The notes under the pieces were generated by a model. It was not told the DNA's origin and searched no databases. It worked only from the letters and a program-made list of their open reading frames with translations. A stretch of DNA of 48,627 nt from Nitrosomonadaceae bacterium (GTDB lineage Bacteria; Pseudomonadota; Gammaproteobacteria; Burkholderiales; Nitrosomonadaceae): contig BJGV01000011.1 in assembly GCA_014190895.1 (NCBI GenBank), forward strand, positions 1-48,627. The letters run 5' to 3'. Positions within the stretch are counted from its first letter, which is position 1. Each line of letters begins with the position of its first letter. The translations under genes and the position numbers were made by a program. This document shows positions 19,925 to 29,434 of the stretch, piece after piece.

Positions 19925-22390
19925 ATGACTAAAATTTTTTTTAAAACAAAACTTCTCTGCGGGTCTGTTATGCTTGGGATGACCTTGATGATTTCTTCAA
20001 ACATCGCTTCTTCAGAACCAATTATTGCGAGCAGTATTGTACAGATATACGATATTTCACCAGGTTCTCTAAAAAATGCGCTAGATCTTTTTGTCCAACA
20101 AACCGAGACTCAGATTTACTTCGATGCTGCTGTTATACATGGAGTAACGACTAATGGTTTACAGGGAAAATTTTCAATTAAGGACGCGTTAGATCAATTA
20201 TTAGTCGGAAGTAACCTACAGGCGGTGTCAAGAACGCATGGTTACATCATAAAAACCTCAGAGACAGCACCTCCTAATGTTAAAGAGAATAGCATTTCTT
20301 TATCGTCATCTCTCGCTGACTCTACCCTATTGCCCTCGCGAACAATAAGCGCTGATATTGGAAACAATTATCTGGCCAAAAGAAGTGTTGTGGCAACCAA
20401 AACAGACACTCTTCTGCGTGATACGCCACAATCCATATCCGTGATTACACAAGATCTAATTAAAGATCAAGCCATGCAGAGTATAGCTGATGTAGTGCGG
20501 TACGTTCCTGGCGTAGGAATGTCACAAGGCGAGGGTAACACAGATGCGCCAATTTTCCGCGGCAATAAATCCACCGCAGATTTCTATGTTGATGGCATTC
20601 GAGATGACGCTTCATATTTTCGTGATCTCTATAATATGGAGTCTGTTGAGGTTCTAAAAGGCCCAAATGGAATGATTTTTGGTCGGGGGGGTTCCGGAGG
20701 CGTGATTAATCGTGTAAGCAAAGAGGCGGAATGGGAGAAAATTCGCACGATCACATTGCAAGGTGGAACATTTGGCGCTAAACGTGCATTAATTGATATA
20801 GGTCAAGGCATTAATGAGATCGCAGCTTTTCGACTTAATGGCATGTATGAAAATTCAGACACCTATCGCAAAGGTGTTTCTTTAGAACGTTACGGAATTA
20901 ATCCAACTCTAACAATTAAACCTACCGATCAGACTAAAATTGTGCTAAGTGGGGAGTATTTCCATGATAATCGAACAGCTGATCGAGGGATTCCCTCTTT
21001 TAACGGGTTACCTATGAATACTCGTAGATCTGCTTTTTTTGGCGACCCCAGTCGCAGCAATTCAAATATTACCACAAAAAGTCTATCTTCTGTTATTGAG
21101 CATGAGTTCAATAGTGGCGTCACTCTACGAAATCGTACACGTGGCGCTGTTTACAACAAGTTTTACCAAAATATATATCCATACGAGACGAGTACTGACG
21201 GAACAGAGGTAGACCTTGCCGCTTATAACAGTCAGACCAAACGCGGCAACATATTTAATCAAACTGATCTAATGTATAAATTAAATACCGGATTTCTAGA
21301 ACATCGATTGCTGAGCGGTATTGAGGTGGGGCGACAAGTTACGGATAATTTAAGAAGAACCGGTTATTTTAATGGCGATACCTACGGTGGACCACCAGAA
21401 CATGAGGACGATCCTGAGGACGATGTTGCTATGAGTACGGTCAGAGTTCCTAGCAGCAATCCAATAACTAGAGATCCGGTTGCATTTAGATTGGATGCTA
21501 ACGGCATAACGAACCGCGCCGTTGCAAAAGTAACCGGAATCTACGTCCAAGATCAAATCAAATTAGGGTCGAAATTTCAAACTATTCTTGGTTTGCGTTA
21601 CGATAAATTTGAACTAAATGCACATAACAATAGAAATGGAGTTGATCTTAAAACAAGTAATGGATTACTCTCCCCGCGCGCTGGTTTAATCTATAAGCCA
21701 ATTGAACCAATTTCATTTTACACGAGTTATAGCTTGTCCTATGTACCACGTGCCGGTGATCAACTTGATTCACTGGAGATCTCCAATCAGACGCTATCTC
21801 CAGAAAGATTTATAAATTTAGAAGTAGGAGCGAAATTAGATATTCGTACCAATCTTGCCTTGACTGTTGCAGCGTATCGATTAGATCGTACCAATATAGC
21901 TATTCCAGATCCATTTAACGCTACCCGCTCTTTGTTAGTCAAAGGTCAGCGTAGCGAGGGTATCGAAGTGGGTATTAATGGTCGAATTATACCCTCATGG
22001 ACCGTTATGGGAGGATATGCTTACCAAGATGGTAAAATCACACAGGATCAAGGAGAGCACGGAATGTTAGGGGCAACCTTAGCACAACTACCCAAACACA
22101 CATTTTCATTATGGAATCGATATGATTTTTCTTCTATGCCAGGATGGGGAGTAGGACTTGGTGTAATCACCCGTACTCAAATGTTTGCCTCAATTGATAA
22201 TACAGTTAATTTGCCAGGCTACACGCGACTTGATGCAGCGTTATACGGAAAATTATCTAGGAATCTACGTTTTCAGTTGAATGTTGAGAATATGCTAAAT
22301 GCGCACTATATTATATCTGCGAATAATAATAATAATATTATGCCTGGCTCGCCAATAATGGCAAGAGGAACGCTTATATACGAATTTTAA
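19925..22390 (+). CDS. TonB-dependent ferric siderophore receptor with N-terminal signalling (STN) domain
   Basis: Outer-membrane receptor of the FpvA/FecA type. In order: a signal peptide (about residues 1-30), an STN signalling domain (about 37-115: YDISPGSLKNALDLFVQQTETQIYFD is split by its usual strands), a plug domain (RDTPQSISVITQDLIKDQ ... DFYVDGIRDD ... MESVEVLKGPNGMIFGRGGSGGVIN) and a 22-strand barrel ending in the C-terminal Phe of LIYEF. With the ATG at 19925 it has 821 residues. An STN domain normally signals to a FecR/FpvR anti-sigma factor and a FecI-type sigma factor; neither gene is adjacent. The ferric siderophore bound cannot be told from sequence. A Fur box controls the promoter. 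Confidence 0.92.
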   Translation: MTKIFFKTKLLCGSVMLGMTLMISSNIASSEPIIASSIVQIYDISPGSLKNALDLFVQQTETQIYFDAAVIHGVTTNGLQGKFSIKDALDQLLVGSNLQAVSRTHGYIIKTSETAPPNVKENSISLSSSLADSTLLPSRTISADIGNNYLAKRSVVATKTDTLLRDTPQSISVITQDLIKDQAMQSIADVVRYVPGVGMSQGEGNTDAPIFRGNKSTADFYVDGIRDDASYFRDLYNMESVEVLKGPNGMIFGRGGSGGVINRVSKEAEWEKIRTITLQGGTFGAKRALIDIGQGINEIAAFRLNGMYENSDTYRKGVSLERYGINPTLTIKPTDQTKIVLSGEYFHDNRTADRGIPSFNGLPMNTRRSAFFGDPSRSNSNITTKSLSSVIEHEFNSGVTLRNRTRGAVYNKFYQNIYPYETSTDGTEVDLAAYNSQTKRGNIFNQTDLMYKLNTGFLEHRLLSGIEVGRQVTDNLRRTGYFNGDTYGGPPEHEDDPEDDVAMSTVRVPSSNPITRDPVAFRLDANGITNRAVAKVTGIYVQDQIKLGSKFQTILGLRYDKFELNAHNNRNGVDLKTSNGLLSPRAGLIYKPIEPISFYTSYSLSYVPRAGDQLDSLEISNQTLSPERFINLEVGAKLDIRTNLALTVAAYRLDRTNIAIPDPFNATRSLLVKGQRSEGIEVGINGRIIPSWTVMGGYAYQDGKITQDQGEHGMLGATLAQLPKHTFSLWNRYDFSSMPGWGVGLGVITRTQMFASIDNTVNLPGYTRLDAALYGKLSRNLRFQLNVENMLNAHYIISANNNNNIMPGSPIMARGTLIYEF

Positions 22391-22475
22391 AACTTTTCAA
22401 ATCTATCCAAATAAATAACTTTAGTATTTTGCTTACTTTTTGCATCCGGTACCCCATCAAAAACCACTTTTTTAT

Positions 22476-22505
22476 TTGACTCCGAGATGTTAGTTTTGCT
22501 AAAAT
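22476..22505 (+). promoter_or_regulatory. Promoter of the initiator tRNA gene
   Basis: TTGACT (22476-22481), an 18-bp spacer and TAAAAT (22500-22505), ending 12 bp before the mature tRNA 5' end. The spacing suits a short precursor leader. Confidence 0.65.
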
Positions 22506-22517
22506 TACAACCTCTGG

Positions 22518-22594
<77 letters not shown>

Positions 22595-22599
22595 TTTAC

Positions 22600-22636
22600 A
22601 ACCCTTCTGACTCGATAACTTGGAAGGGTTTTTCGT
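22600..22636 (+). terminator. Rho-independent terminator of the initiator tRNA
   Basis: An 8-bp perfect stem AACCCTTC (22600-22607) / GAAGGGTT (22623-22630), 15-base loop, followed directly by a T run. It starts 5 bases after the tRNA CCA end. Confidence 0.85.
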
Positions 22637-22761
22637 TCTTTATATATCAGAACCGTCAACATGTCTATTTGAATTAAACTGCCAGTACCATGATTAATCT
22701 TAAACATAAAATAGTAATTTATTTTTGCATTTAAATGCATTTCATTTCCTGGAATAAATAA

Positions 22762-23709
22762 ATGAGTCACACACTATATGAAACCTCGATTTTGCGTGTG
22801 CAACGTTGCGAGTTAGCCGTCCCAGGCTCGAATCCGGATATGTTTGAAAAAGCAATAAAAAGTGGAGCAGATTTCATCTTTCTTGATCTTGAAGATGCGG
22901 TTGCTCCGGATGATAAAATACAAGCCCGTAAAAATGTTATTGAAGCAATCAACGATCTCGATTGGAAAGGTCACGGTATAACCCTCTCGGTGCGCATCAA
23001 TGGTCTGGACACTCAATTTATGGTGCGTGATGTGGTAGATCTCGTTGAGCAGGCTGGGCATAAATTAGACACCGTTTTAGTTCCAAAAGTAGGCGTCTAT
23101 TCTGATATTTATATGGTTGAAGCCATGCTAAATCAATTAGAAATGCAACAAGGATTAAAAAATAAGATCGGTATTGAGGCTTTAATTGAAACGGCTCTGG
23201 GAATGGCGAATGTTGAAAATATTGCACACAATGGAGCGCTAGGTCGTCTTGAGTCACTACACTTCGGTGTGGCTGACTATGCCGCTAGCAATCGAGCGAG
23301 AACAACAAACATTGGTGGCTTAAATCCTGACTACCCTGGAGATCAATGGCATGCAGCTCTTAGTCGAATGATAGTTGCCTGCCGTGCTTATGGCCTACGT
23401 CCAATTGATGGACCTTTTGGTGATATCAAAGATCCCGATGGTTATAAACTAGCGGCCAAAAGAGCGGCTGCATTGGGTTGCGAGGGTAAGTGGGCAATTC
23501 ATCCATCACAGGTCGACCTCGCCAATGATGTATTTACCCCCCCTGCTAAGGAGCTTGAAAAAGCAAAGCGTATCTTAACCGCATTAAAAGAAGCGGCTGC
23601 AGCGGGTAGAGGCGCGGCTGCATTGGATGGTCGATTAATTGATGCTGCTTCGGCAAGAATGGCCAATAACGTCGTAAAAGCAGCGGAGGCAATTGCTGCA
23701 AAACTCTAA
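22762..23709 (+). CDS. mcl: L-malyl-CoA lyase (CitE-like superfamily)
   Basis: Cleaves L-malyl-CoA to acetyl-CoA and glyoxylate (reversible), a Mg-dependent reaction of the serine cycle and related pathways. The TIM-barrel has FIFLDLEDAVAPDDK, SVRING, VLVPKVG, GIEALIET and LHFGVADYAASN. By family alignment Arg78 would bind the acyl carboxylate and Glu143 and Asp172 the metal, and all three are present. The C-terminal Ala-rich lid (LKEAAAAGRGAAALDGRLID) is typical. The 315-residue length matches Mcl. Immediate linkage to mtkA-mtkB, whose product it uses, favours malyl-CoA over citramalyl-CoA as substrate. The ATG has GGAAT upstream. Confidence 0.9.
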   Translation: MSHTLYETSILRVQRCELAVPGSNPDMFEKAIKSGADFIFLDLEDAVAPDDKIQARKNVIEAINDLDWKGHGITLSVRINGLDTQFMVRDVVDLVEQAGHKLDTVLVPKVGVYSDIYMVEAMLNQLEMQQGLKNKIGIEALIETALGMANVENIAHNGALGRLESLHFGVADYAASNRARTTNIGGLNPDYPGDQWHAALSRMIVACRAYGLRPIDGPFGDIKDPDGYKLAAKRAAALGCEGKWAIHPSQVDLANDVFTPPAKELEKAKRILTALKEAAAAGRGAAALDGRLIDAASARMANNVVKAAEAIAAKL

Positions 23710-23776
23710 CTAGAAATTTTATAGGTTTCCGTTGAAAGTTTTCTATAATTTCTTCAAATGAAATAAAGGCAATATA

Positions 23777-24967
23777 TTGGACATCCACGAGTACCAGGCG
23801 AAAGAGATTCTGGCAGAATATGGTGTAAAAATCGCAGGGGGTGGTCTAGCCTATAATCCAGAGGAGGCCGTACAACGTGCCAGAGAAATTGATGGGAACA
23901 CCTTTGTCGTGAAAGCACAGATTCATTCAGGTGCTCGCGGTAAGGCTGGCGGCATTAAGGTATGTAAAAATCATGATGAAGTTAAAGTAGCTGCAGAAGA
24001 GTTGTTGGACAAGAAACTGATCACCCATCAAACTGGTCCAGCAGGTAAGATTTGTTCGAGAGTTTACATTGAGACAGAAACAACCTTTACTAAGGAGTTT
24101 TATCTCTGCTTTCTGATTGATCGTAGTTCTGAGTGTGTTGTCATGATCGGTTCTGCTCAAGGTGGAATGGAAATTGAGCAACTGGCTAAAACTAATCCGA
24201 AAGCAATCAAGAAGGTCTATATTGAACCAGCTGTTGGTCTACAAGATTTCCAGGCTCGTGAAATGGCATTTTTATTCGGTCTAGAGGGTCCCCAATTAAT
24301 CCACGCTATTAAAACTATTAAAGGTTGTTATCGAGCCTTGCGTGATCTTGATGCAAATATGCTAGAAATTAATCCACTTGTTATTGCTAATAATGGCGAT
24401 TTAATTGCATTAGATGCAAAAATGAGCTTTGATGAAAATGCCTTATTTCGTCACCATAGAATTGCTGAGCTGCGGGATAAAACTCAAGTAGATCCTCGTG
24501 AAACCGGGGCCTCGGAACACGGTTTAAGTTATGTTGGTCTGGATGGAGATATTGGCTGCATAATTAATGGTGCGGGTCTAGCCATGGCTACCATGGACAT
24601 GATTAAATTAGCTGGGGGAGAACCCGCTAACTTCCTTGATGTTGGTGGCGGTGCATCTGCTGAACGCACAGAAAGAGCATTTAGGTTGGTATTGGCCGAT
24701 AAAAATGTCAAAGTAATTTTAGTCAATATTTTTGCTGGTATTAATCGTTGTGATTGGATTGCCGAAGGCGTTGTGCATGCGGTTAAAAATATTGATATGA
24801 AAATTCCATTAGTCGTACGTTTGTCGGGCACAAACGCAGAGCTGGGTCGTCAAATCATTAACGAGAGCGGTCTGCCTATTATCACAGCAAATACATTAGC
24901 AGAGGCAGCTGAGAAAGCTGTTTATGCGCGTAATCAGATGATTGAACAAAAGCCAAGGGGCCTATAG
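23777..24967 (+). CDS. mtkA: Malate-CoA ligase (malate thiokinase) beta subunit
   Basis: An ATP-grasp subunit of the succinyl-CoA synthetase family that, with the alpha subunit, activates malate to malyl-CoA. Marks are [17 protein letters not shown] at the start, [17 protein letters not shown] (ATP site), LEINPLV and [17 protein letters not shown] ... FLDVGGGA. It has 396 residues. Translation starts at TTG (23777), with AAAGGC upstream. Sequence alone separates it poorly from SucC; the assignment rests on the mcl-mtkA-mtkB order, which is the known malate thiokinase arrangement of serine-cycle methylotrophs. A sucCD-type succinyl-CoA ligase remains an alternative. Confidence 0.83.
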   Translation: MDIHEYQAKEILAEYGVKIAGGGLAYNPEEAVQRAREIDGNTFVVKAQIHSGARGKAGGIKVCKNHDEVKVAAEELLDKKLITHQTGPAGKICSRVYIETETTFTKEFYLCFLIDRSSECVVMIGSAQGGMEIEQLAKTNPKAIKKVYIEPAVGLQDFQAREMAFLFGLEGPQLIHAIKTIKGCYRALRDLDANMLEINPLVIANNGDLIALDAKMSFDENALFRHHRIAELRDKTQVDPRETGASEHGLSYVGLDGDIGCIINGAGLAMATMDMIKLAGGEPANFLDVGGGASAERTERAFRLVLADKNVKVILVNIFAGINRCDWIAEGVVHAVKNIDMKIPLVVRLSGTNAELGRQIINESGLPIITANTLAEAAEKAVYARNQMIEQKPRGL

Positions 24968-25857
24968 TGGCAATTCTAATTAATGAGCAAACTCGAATTA
25001 TTGTTCAAGGTTTCACAGGGAAGATCGGTACATTTCATGCCCAAGAAATGCTCAACTACGGCTCTAATATTGTCGGTGGCGTTACTCCTGGTAAGGGTGG
25101 TCAACAACATCTAAATTTACCCATCTTCAACACGGTAAAAGAAGCGGTCCAAGTGACTGGAGCCGAGGCAAGCATTATTTTTGTCCCGCCAGCTTTTGCT
25201 GCCGATTCCATTATGGAGGCTGCTGATGCCGGTATAAAATATTGTGTAGCCATCACCGATGGCATTCCTACCCAAGATATGATGACAGTTAAAAATTTTC
25301 TACGATGCTTTCATAAAAATGAAAGAATGTTGCTAACTGGTCCTAACTGCGCCGGTACCATTAGCCCGGGACGCGCAATGCTTGGCATCATGCCAGGGCA
25401 TATTTACTTACAAGGTAATGTTGGGATAATTGGTCGCTCAGGTACTCTGGGCTATGAAGCTGCCGATCAAATGAAAATACTAAACATCGGAATTTCAACT
25501 TCAGTAGGTATTGGTGGCGATCCAATTATAGGTAGTTCGCACCGCGATATTTTGGAAAGATTTGAGAGTGATCCAGAAACCAAAGTGATACTTATGATTG
25601 GAGAAATTGGTGGGTCACAAGAAGTAGAAGCTGGTATTTTTTTCAAGAATCATTCAAGTAAACCCTTGGTTGCATATATCGCAGGTTTAACTGCCCCGGA
25701 AGGTCGCCGTATGGGACATGCAGGTGCTATTATTTCATCAGCGAGTGAAAGTGCGGCAGAAAAAATAGCTGCATTAAAAGATCTCGGTGTCACAATTTGT
25801 CAGAATCCTGCTGCAATGGGCAGAACAGTTGGAGAAGCATTAATTAAATGTGGCTGA
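24967..25857 (+). CDS. mtkB: Malate-CoA ligase (malate thiokinase) alpha subunit
   Basis: A CoA-binding and phosphohistidine subunit of 296 residues. The Rossmann CoA domain begins IIVQGFTGKIGTFHAQEML, with GGVTPGKGGQ and TGPNCAGTISPG. The catalytic histidine is His251 in GRRMGHAGAI. It starts with GTG at 24967, overlapping the last base of the mtkA stop (TAGTG), so the pair is translationally coupled. A strong hairpin follows the stop. Like the beta subunit it could in principle be SucD; context supports malate-CoA ligase. Confidence 0.84.
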   Translation: MAILINEQTRIIVQGFTGKIGTFHAQEMLNYGSNIVGGVTPGKGGQQHLNLPIFNTVKEAVQVTGAEASIIFVPPAFAADSIMEAADAGIKYCVAITDGIPTQDMMTVKNFLRCFHKNERMLLTGPNCAGTISPGRAMLGIMPGHIYLQGNVGIIGRSGTLGYEAADQMKILNIGISTSVGIGGDPIIGSSHRDILERFESDPETKVILMIGEIGGSQEVEAGIFFKNHSSKPLVAYIAGLTAPEGRRMGHAGAIISSASESAAEKIAALKDLGVTICQNPAAMGRTVGEALIKCG

Positions 25858-25859
25858 TA

Positions 25860-25893
25860 AAAATCTTTAAAGACATTTGTCTTTAAAGATTTT
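25860..25893. terminator. Bidirectional terminator between mtkB and ovoB
   Basis: A perfect 15-bp inverted repeat (AAAATCTTTAAAGAC at 25860-25874 and its complement at 25879-25893, 4-base loop) lies directly after the mtkB stop and 20 bp past the end of the convergent ovoB gene. The arms start and end in A and T runs, so it can terminate on both strands. The stem is AT-rich but long. Confidence 0.8.
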
Positions 25894-25912
25894 CTAGAAA
25901 CCACCTTTTCTG

Positions 25913-27130
25913 TTAATTCTTGTTGATAGTCGCCTTAATTCTATCCCCTGCTATCTTAATATTATCAAGAGCTTTTCTAATAACAGAACGAGGGAAGCCA
26001 ATATTCATACGCATAAATCTGCTGCCCTCTTTACCAAATAAGATACCGGGGCTCATTCCCACGTTGGCATCATGTACAAAAAAATGATTAAGTTGTGAGT
26101 CGCTCATCCCAAGTTCACGGCAATCGAGCCACAATAAATAAGTCCCTTCTGGTTTGATAAGTCGTATCACAGGAAGATAAGTCGCTAAATATTTTTCGAC
26201 ATAATCTCTTGTATCTCCCAAATAAATAATTAATGCGTTCAACCATGTCTCGCCTTCTCGATAAGCGGCTTCAAAGGCGACAATACTAAATGGATTAGCT
26301 GCACTGACATGCGAAATCTCCAAGGTACGGATAATAGAGGCTCGACGTTTTTTATCTGATACAACAAGTGCCGCAAGATTCAGGCCAGGAATATTGAATG
26401 TCTTGCTGGGTGCGACGGCAGTAATGACGTCAACTGACTCTCCAGCTAACATTGCAAGCATGTGATGTTTATTCTCTGAATAAATCAAATCTGAATGAAT
26501 TTCATCCGAAAATATAATTAGATTATATTTTCTTGCAATGTCCAGAAGATGACCTAATTCTAGTTTGCTCCATACCCTTCCCACTGGATTGTGTGGAGAG
26601 CAAAATAACAGTAATCGAGCGTGCTTAGCACATTGCTCCAGATGATCAAAATCAATGGTATAACGACCATTCTTTAGATGTAATGGATTTTCTATTATCT
26701 GCCTACCGGTATTAGTAACAGCAGAAAAGAAGGGAGCGTAAATTGGTGGCTGTATAATAACGGACTCACCTGGCTCAGTGAAGGTCATAACAGCGGCATG
26801 CAGTGAAGATACTACACCAGGGCAAAGTACTACCCATTCATGTTTTATTTGCCAAGAATGGCGCCGTTTCAACCAGTCTATTAATGCCTCATACAAACTA
26901 TTCGGGTACAAGGTATATCCATATACAGGATGGTTAGCACGATCGACAAGCGCTTGTGTCACGGCCAGAGGCGCCGAGAAATCCATATCAGCTACCCAGA
27001 GTGGCGCAATCTCAGCTTTCCCAAACATTTCTAACCGCCCATCGTATTTAAGACTTGCAGTATTGGCACGATTAGTACTTTGATCAAAGCTTTGGTACAG
27101 ATCATAACTAGAATTATGATTACGAATCAA
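25913..27130 (-). CDS. ovoB: PLP-dependent C-S lyase, probable OvoB of ovothiol synthesis (PatB/MalY-like)
   Basis: A 405-residue fold-type I PLP enzyme of the PatB/MalY cystathionine beta-lyase group. Motifs: PLWVADMDF, VYGYTLYP, CPGVVSSL, LLLFCSPHNPVGRVW, FSDEIHSDLIY (Asp contacts the pyridine N) and APSKTFNIPGLN with the Schiff-base Lys243. The start overlaps the stop of ovoA by four bases (ATGA), so the two are translationally coupled. OvoB is the PLP lyase that cleaves the histidyl-cysteine sulfoxide made by OvoA to release 5-thiohistidine (4-thiohistidine in older numbering), so the operon position suggests this role. By sequence alone it could be a cystathionine beta-lyase. Confidence 0.8.
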   Translation of the reverse strand: MIRNHNSSYDLYQSFDQSTNRANTASLKYDGRLEMFGKAEIAPLWVADMDFSAPLAVTQALVDRANHPVYGYTLYPNSLYEALIDWLKRRHSWQIKHEWVVLCPGVVSSLHAAVMTFTEPGESVIIQPPIYAPFFSAVTNTGRQIIENPLHLKNGRYTIDFDHLEQCAKHARLLLFCSPHNPVGRVWSKLELGHLLDIARKYNLIIFSDEIHSDLIYSENKHHMLAMLAGESVDVITAVAPSKTFNIPGLNLAALVVSDKKRRASIIRTLEISHVSAANPFSIVAFEAAYREGETWLNALIIYLGDTRDYVEKYLATYLPVIRLIKPEGTYLLWLDCRELGMSDSQLNHFFVHDANVGMSPGILFGKEGSRFMRMNIGFPRSVIRKALDNIKIAGDRIKATINKN

Positions 27131-29238
27131 GCAATTCTCTCCCAGATAGTAACATCAGACAGACTGTGCTGAAACTTACGTCTAGTCTCACGAATAACAA
27201 ATGGGACCTCCTCCGGACCATGAATCAACTTAAAATGGTTTCCTAGAGACGCTTTGAGGCCATCTAGAGTAGTAAAATTTTCACCATCTCTCTTAAATCC
27301 ACCAATCCATTCCTCTCGTTTTGTATGCTCTGCCAGCCAAGTATAGGGGGAGGCAATCAACAAATGCCCACCAAGATTAAGCCGGCTATGAATAGTTGAG
27401 AGAAGCTTAATTGGGTCATAAAGACGATCAATCAAATTAGCAGCAAAAATAAGATCATAACCTGCATGTATGGGCTTGAGATTGCACGCATCTCCTTGAT
27501 AAAACTCTACTTTATGTTTGATAGCATCTAAATCCATAGTGGCAAGTGTGCGTTCTTTATAAGAAACAAGATCGCCCTCATCCACTAAAAGATAACGCAA
27601 GAAACCTTGTTGAGCAAGTTGAACCCCTTGACCAATAAAACGAGTTGAGAAATCAATACCTGTAACGCGATCAAAATGCTTTGCTAATTCAAAAGTGGCG
27701 CGTCCTGATGCACAACCAAGATCAAGCGCCTTATGTACTGGTTTGTCCTTCATAGTGGTCATGGCAAGTTTAACCAGAGTTTCTAGGAAATTAGATACGC
27801 CAAAATATGTGTCCCCGTAATGAAATTCAGCATACTCCGAGAGTAATTTATCCGTTTCGTAGTGCGAATTTTCTTCAATTATAGGTCTGTCCGCAACGAC
27901 ATAACGAAATCCAGCATGCTGAAAGAAATGCCGACGAAAAGCATAACGAGCGGTCCTTAATGACTCTTCACCGCAAGAGATCCAGGAGCCACCCTTAATT
28001 AAATTGTGTCGATTGTCAAACGTTGGTGTAGTGAAATCATCGTAGAGAGGATGAACTTTGAAACCTTTAAATGGATAAATTGGTGTTTCTGTCCACTGCC
28101 AAACATTGCCAATTACATCGAAAAATTCCCCGTGCCGAAACTCTGTCACAGGGCAACTGGAGGCAAAATGATCGAGATGGATATTAGCTGCGGCTATTTG
28201 AGCTCGAGGAATCTCAGATAATCCTGCCACGCTATAGAGCCTATACCACTCATTCTCGGTGGGAAGTCTAACCGGCAAACCACTTTCCGTTGCTTTCCAA
28301 TTGCAAAATGCCTTAGCTTCATGATAATTTACTTCTACTGGCCAATCCCATGGCATTAAAACTTCCTCGGTCATTAAACGCAACCACCATTCATTAGTAC
28401 GCTTAATCCAAAAAGTAGGGTGCTCGGCATGAGTGTGATTTTTCCAAGCGCACCCCTCTTCCTCCCAATAATTTTCATTAGCGTAACCATTTGCCCGAAC
28501 AAAGGCCATAAATTCTTGATTACTGACTAAATATTGACTGGCTTGAAAAGCAGAAACATTTGCCTCGCAGGAGCCAAATTCATTATCCCAACCATAAGTT
28601 AGGTCAATTGTATTTTTACCTAAATATACCATTCCTGCTGAAACACCAATCAACTGGTTCTGAGGCGCATATCCCGATTTTCGACAGGGTTCCCAAGTAG
28701 GATGTGACTTTACATGTTTAATTGCATGTTGCCGAATTAATACAGAAGAAGTTTCTAAGTGAATCAGTTCGTGCTCAATACCCATCAAAACAATCCACCA
28801 GGGATTTTCCCAGTTAATTGGTAAAATTAATTGGGCTTCACTGATGAGTCGATCAACAATACCGCGCATGGTATTACGATAACTCTGTACTTCTTTAATT
28901 GATGGCCAATCGTAATCAGGAAAATTAAGATCATCCCAGCTCATTTCATCAACACCAACCGAAAACATTGATTCCATCTTAGGATCAATTCTCTCTTTAA
29001 TTAATCCCGCAACCAGTAACTTATTAATAAAAAAAGTTGATGTATGTCCTAAATAAAAAATTAATGGATGACGCAATGGAATCGATTTTTTAAAGTAAGC
29101 CTCGTCCCCAGCTAACGTAGCAAAAAGTTGCTCAGTAAGATCCAAAGTAGCATGAAAAAAAGCTCGTATCTCTTGTCTTTTGACAGTAACGTCTTCACCA
29201 GAAAGGATCGGTGTTCTCTGAAAAATCTTTCGTAACAT
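27127..29238 (-). CDS. ovoA: 5-histidylcysteine sulfoxide synthase / thiohistidine N-methyltransferase OvoA
   Basis: A trifunctional-looking 703-residue enzyme of ovothiol synthesis. It has a DinB-like iron domain at about residues 25-175, with His65 (YLGHTSTF) and the HxxxHxE iron triad His156, His160, Glu162 in GIEHELIHLETS. An FGE/sulfatase-modifying domain follows at about 195-450 (GWDNEFGS, RLPTENEWYRLY, GNVWQWTE, KGGSWISC, RYAFRRHFFQHAGFRYV). A SAM methyltransferase occupies about 475-703 (KALDLGCASGRATFELAKHF). The iron part couples cysteine to histidine with O2; the methyltransferase adds the N-methyl of ovothiol A. The C-terminal methyltransferase sets it apart from EgtB. The ATG at 29236-29238 has AGAGG eight bases upstream. 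Confidence 0.92.
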   Translation of the reverse strand: MLRKIFQRTPILSGEDVTVKRQEIRAFFHATLDLTEQLFATLAGDEAYFKKSIPLRHPLIFYLGHTSTFFINKLLVAGLIKERIDPKMESMFSVGVDEMSWDDLNFPDYDWPSIKEVQSYRNTMRGIVDRLISEAQLILPINWENPWWIVLMGIEHELIHLETSSVLIRQHAIKHVKSHPTWEPCRKSGYAPQNQLIGVSAGMVYLGKNTIDLTYGWDNEFGSCEANVSAFQASQYLVSNQEFMAFVRANGYANENYWEEEGCAWKNHTHAEHPTFWIKRTNEWWLRLMTEEVLMPWDWPVEVNYHEAKAFCNWKATESGLPVRLPTENEWYRLYSVAGLSEIPRAQIAAANIHLDHFASSCPVTEFRHGEFFDVIGNVWQWTETPIYPFKGFKVHPLYDDFTTPTFDNRHNLIKGGSWISCGEESLRTARYAFRRHFFQHAGFRYVVADRPIIEENSHYETDKLLSEYAEFHYGDTYFGVSNFLETLVKLAMTTMKDKPVHKALDLGCASGRATFELAKHFDRVTGIDFSTRFIGQGVQLAQQGFLRYLLVDEGDLVSYKERTLATMDLDAIKHKVEFYQGDACNLKPIHAGYDLIFAANLIDRLYDPIKLLSTIHSRLNLGGHLLIASPYTWLAEHTKREEWIGGFKRDGENFTTLDGLKASLGNHFKLIHGPEEVPFVIRETRRKFQHSLSDVTIWERIA

Positions 29239-29434
29239 CTTACATACCTCTAAATTTCTAGAAATTGCTTGAATAAATTTCTAAGTAAGAACAACTAGTA
29301 TTATAACTTTTCATGAGTTTCGATCTGAATTTAATTCTAGTATGCTGAGTAAGGATTAATTGGTGTAGTGAGAATCATCTATGATGATCATGCAGTAAGT
29401 ATAACAAGAAACTATTGCATGCGTGAGAACAGCT

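Noticed and set aside
29239-29434. Decayed remainder of rseA between the short anti-sigma gene and ovoA
   Set aside because: None of the three minus-strand frames gives a transmembrane segment or RseA-like sequence before a stop; the gap is also too short for the missing part.
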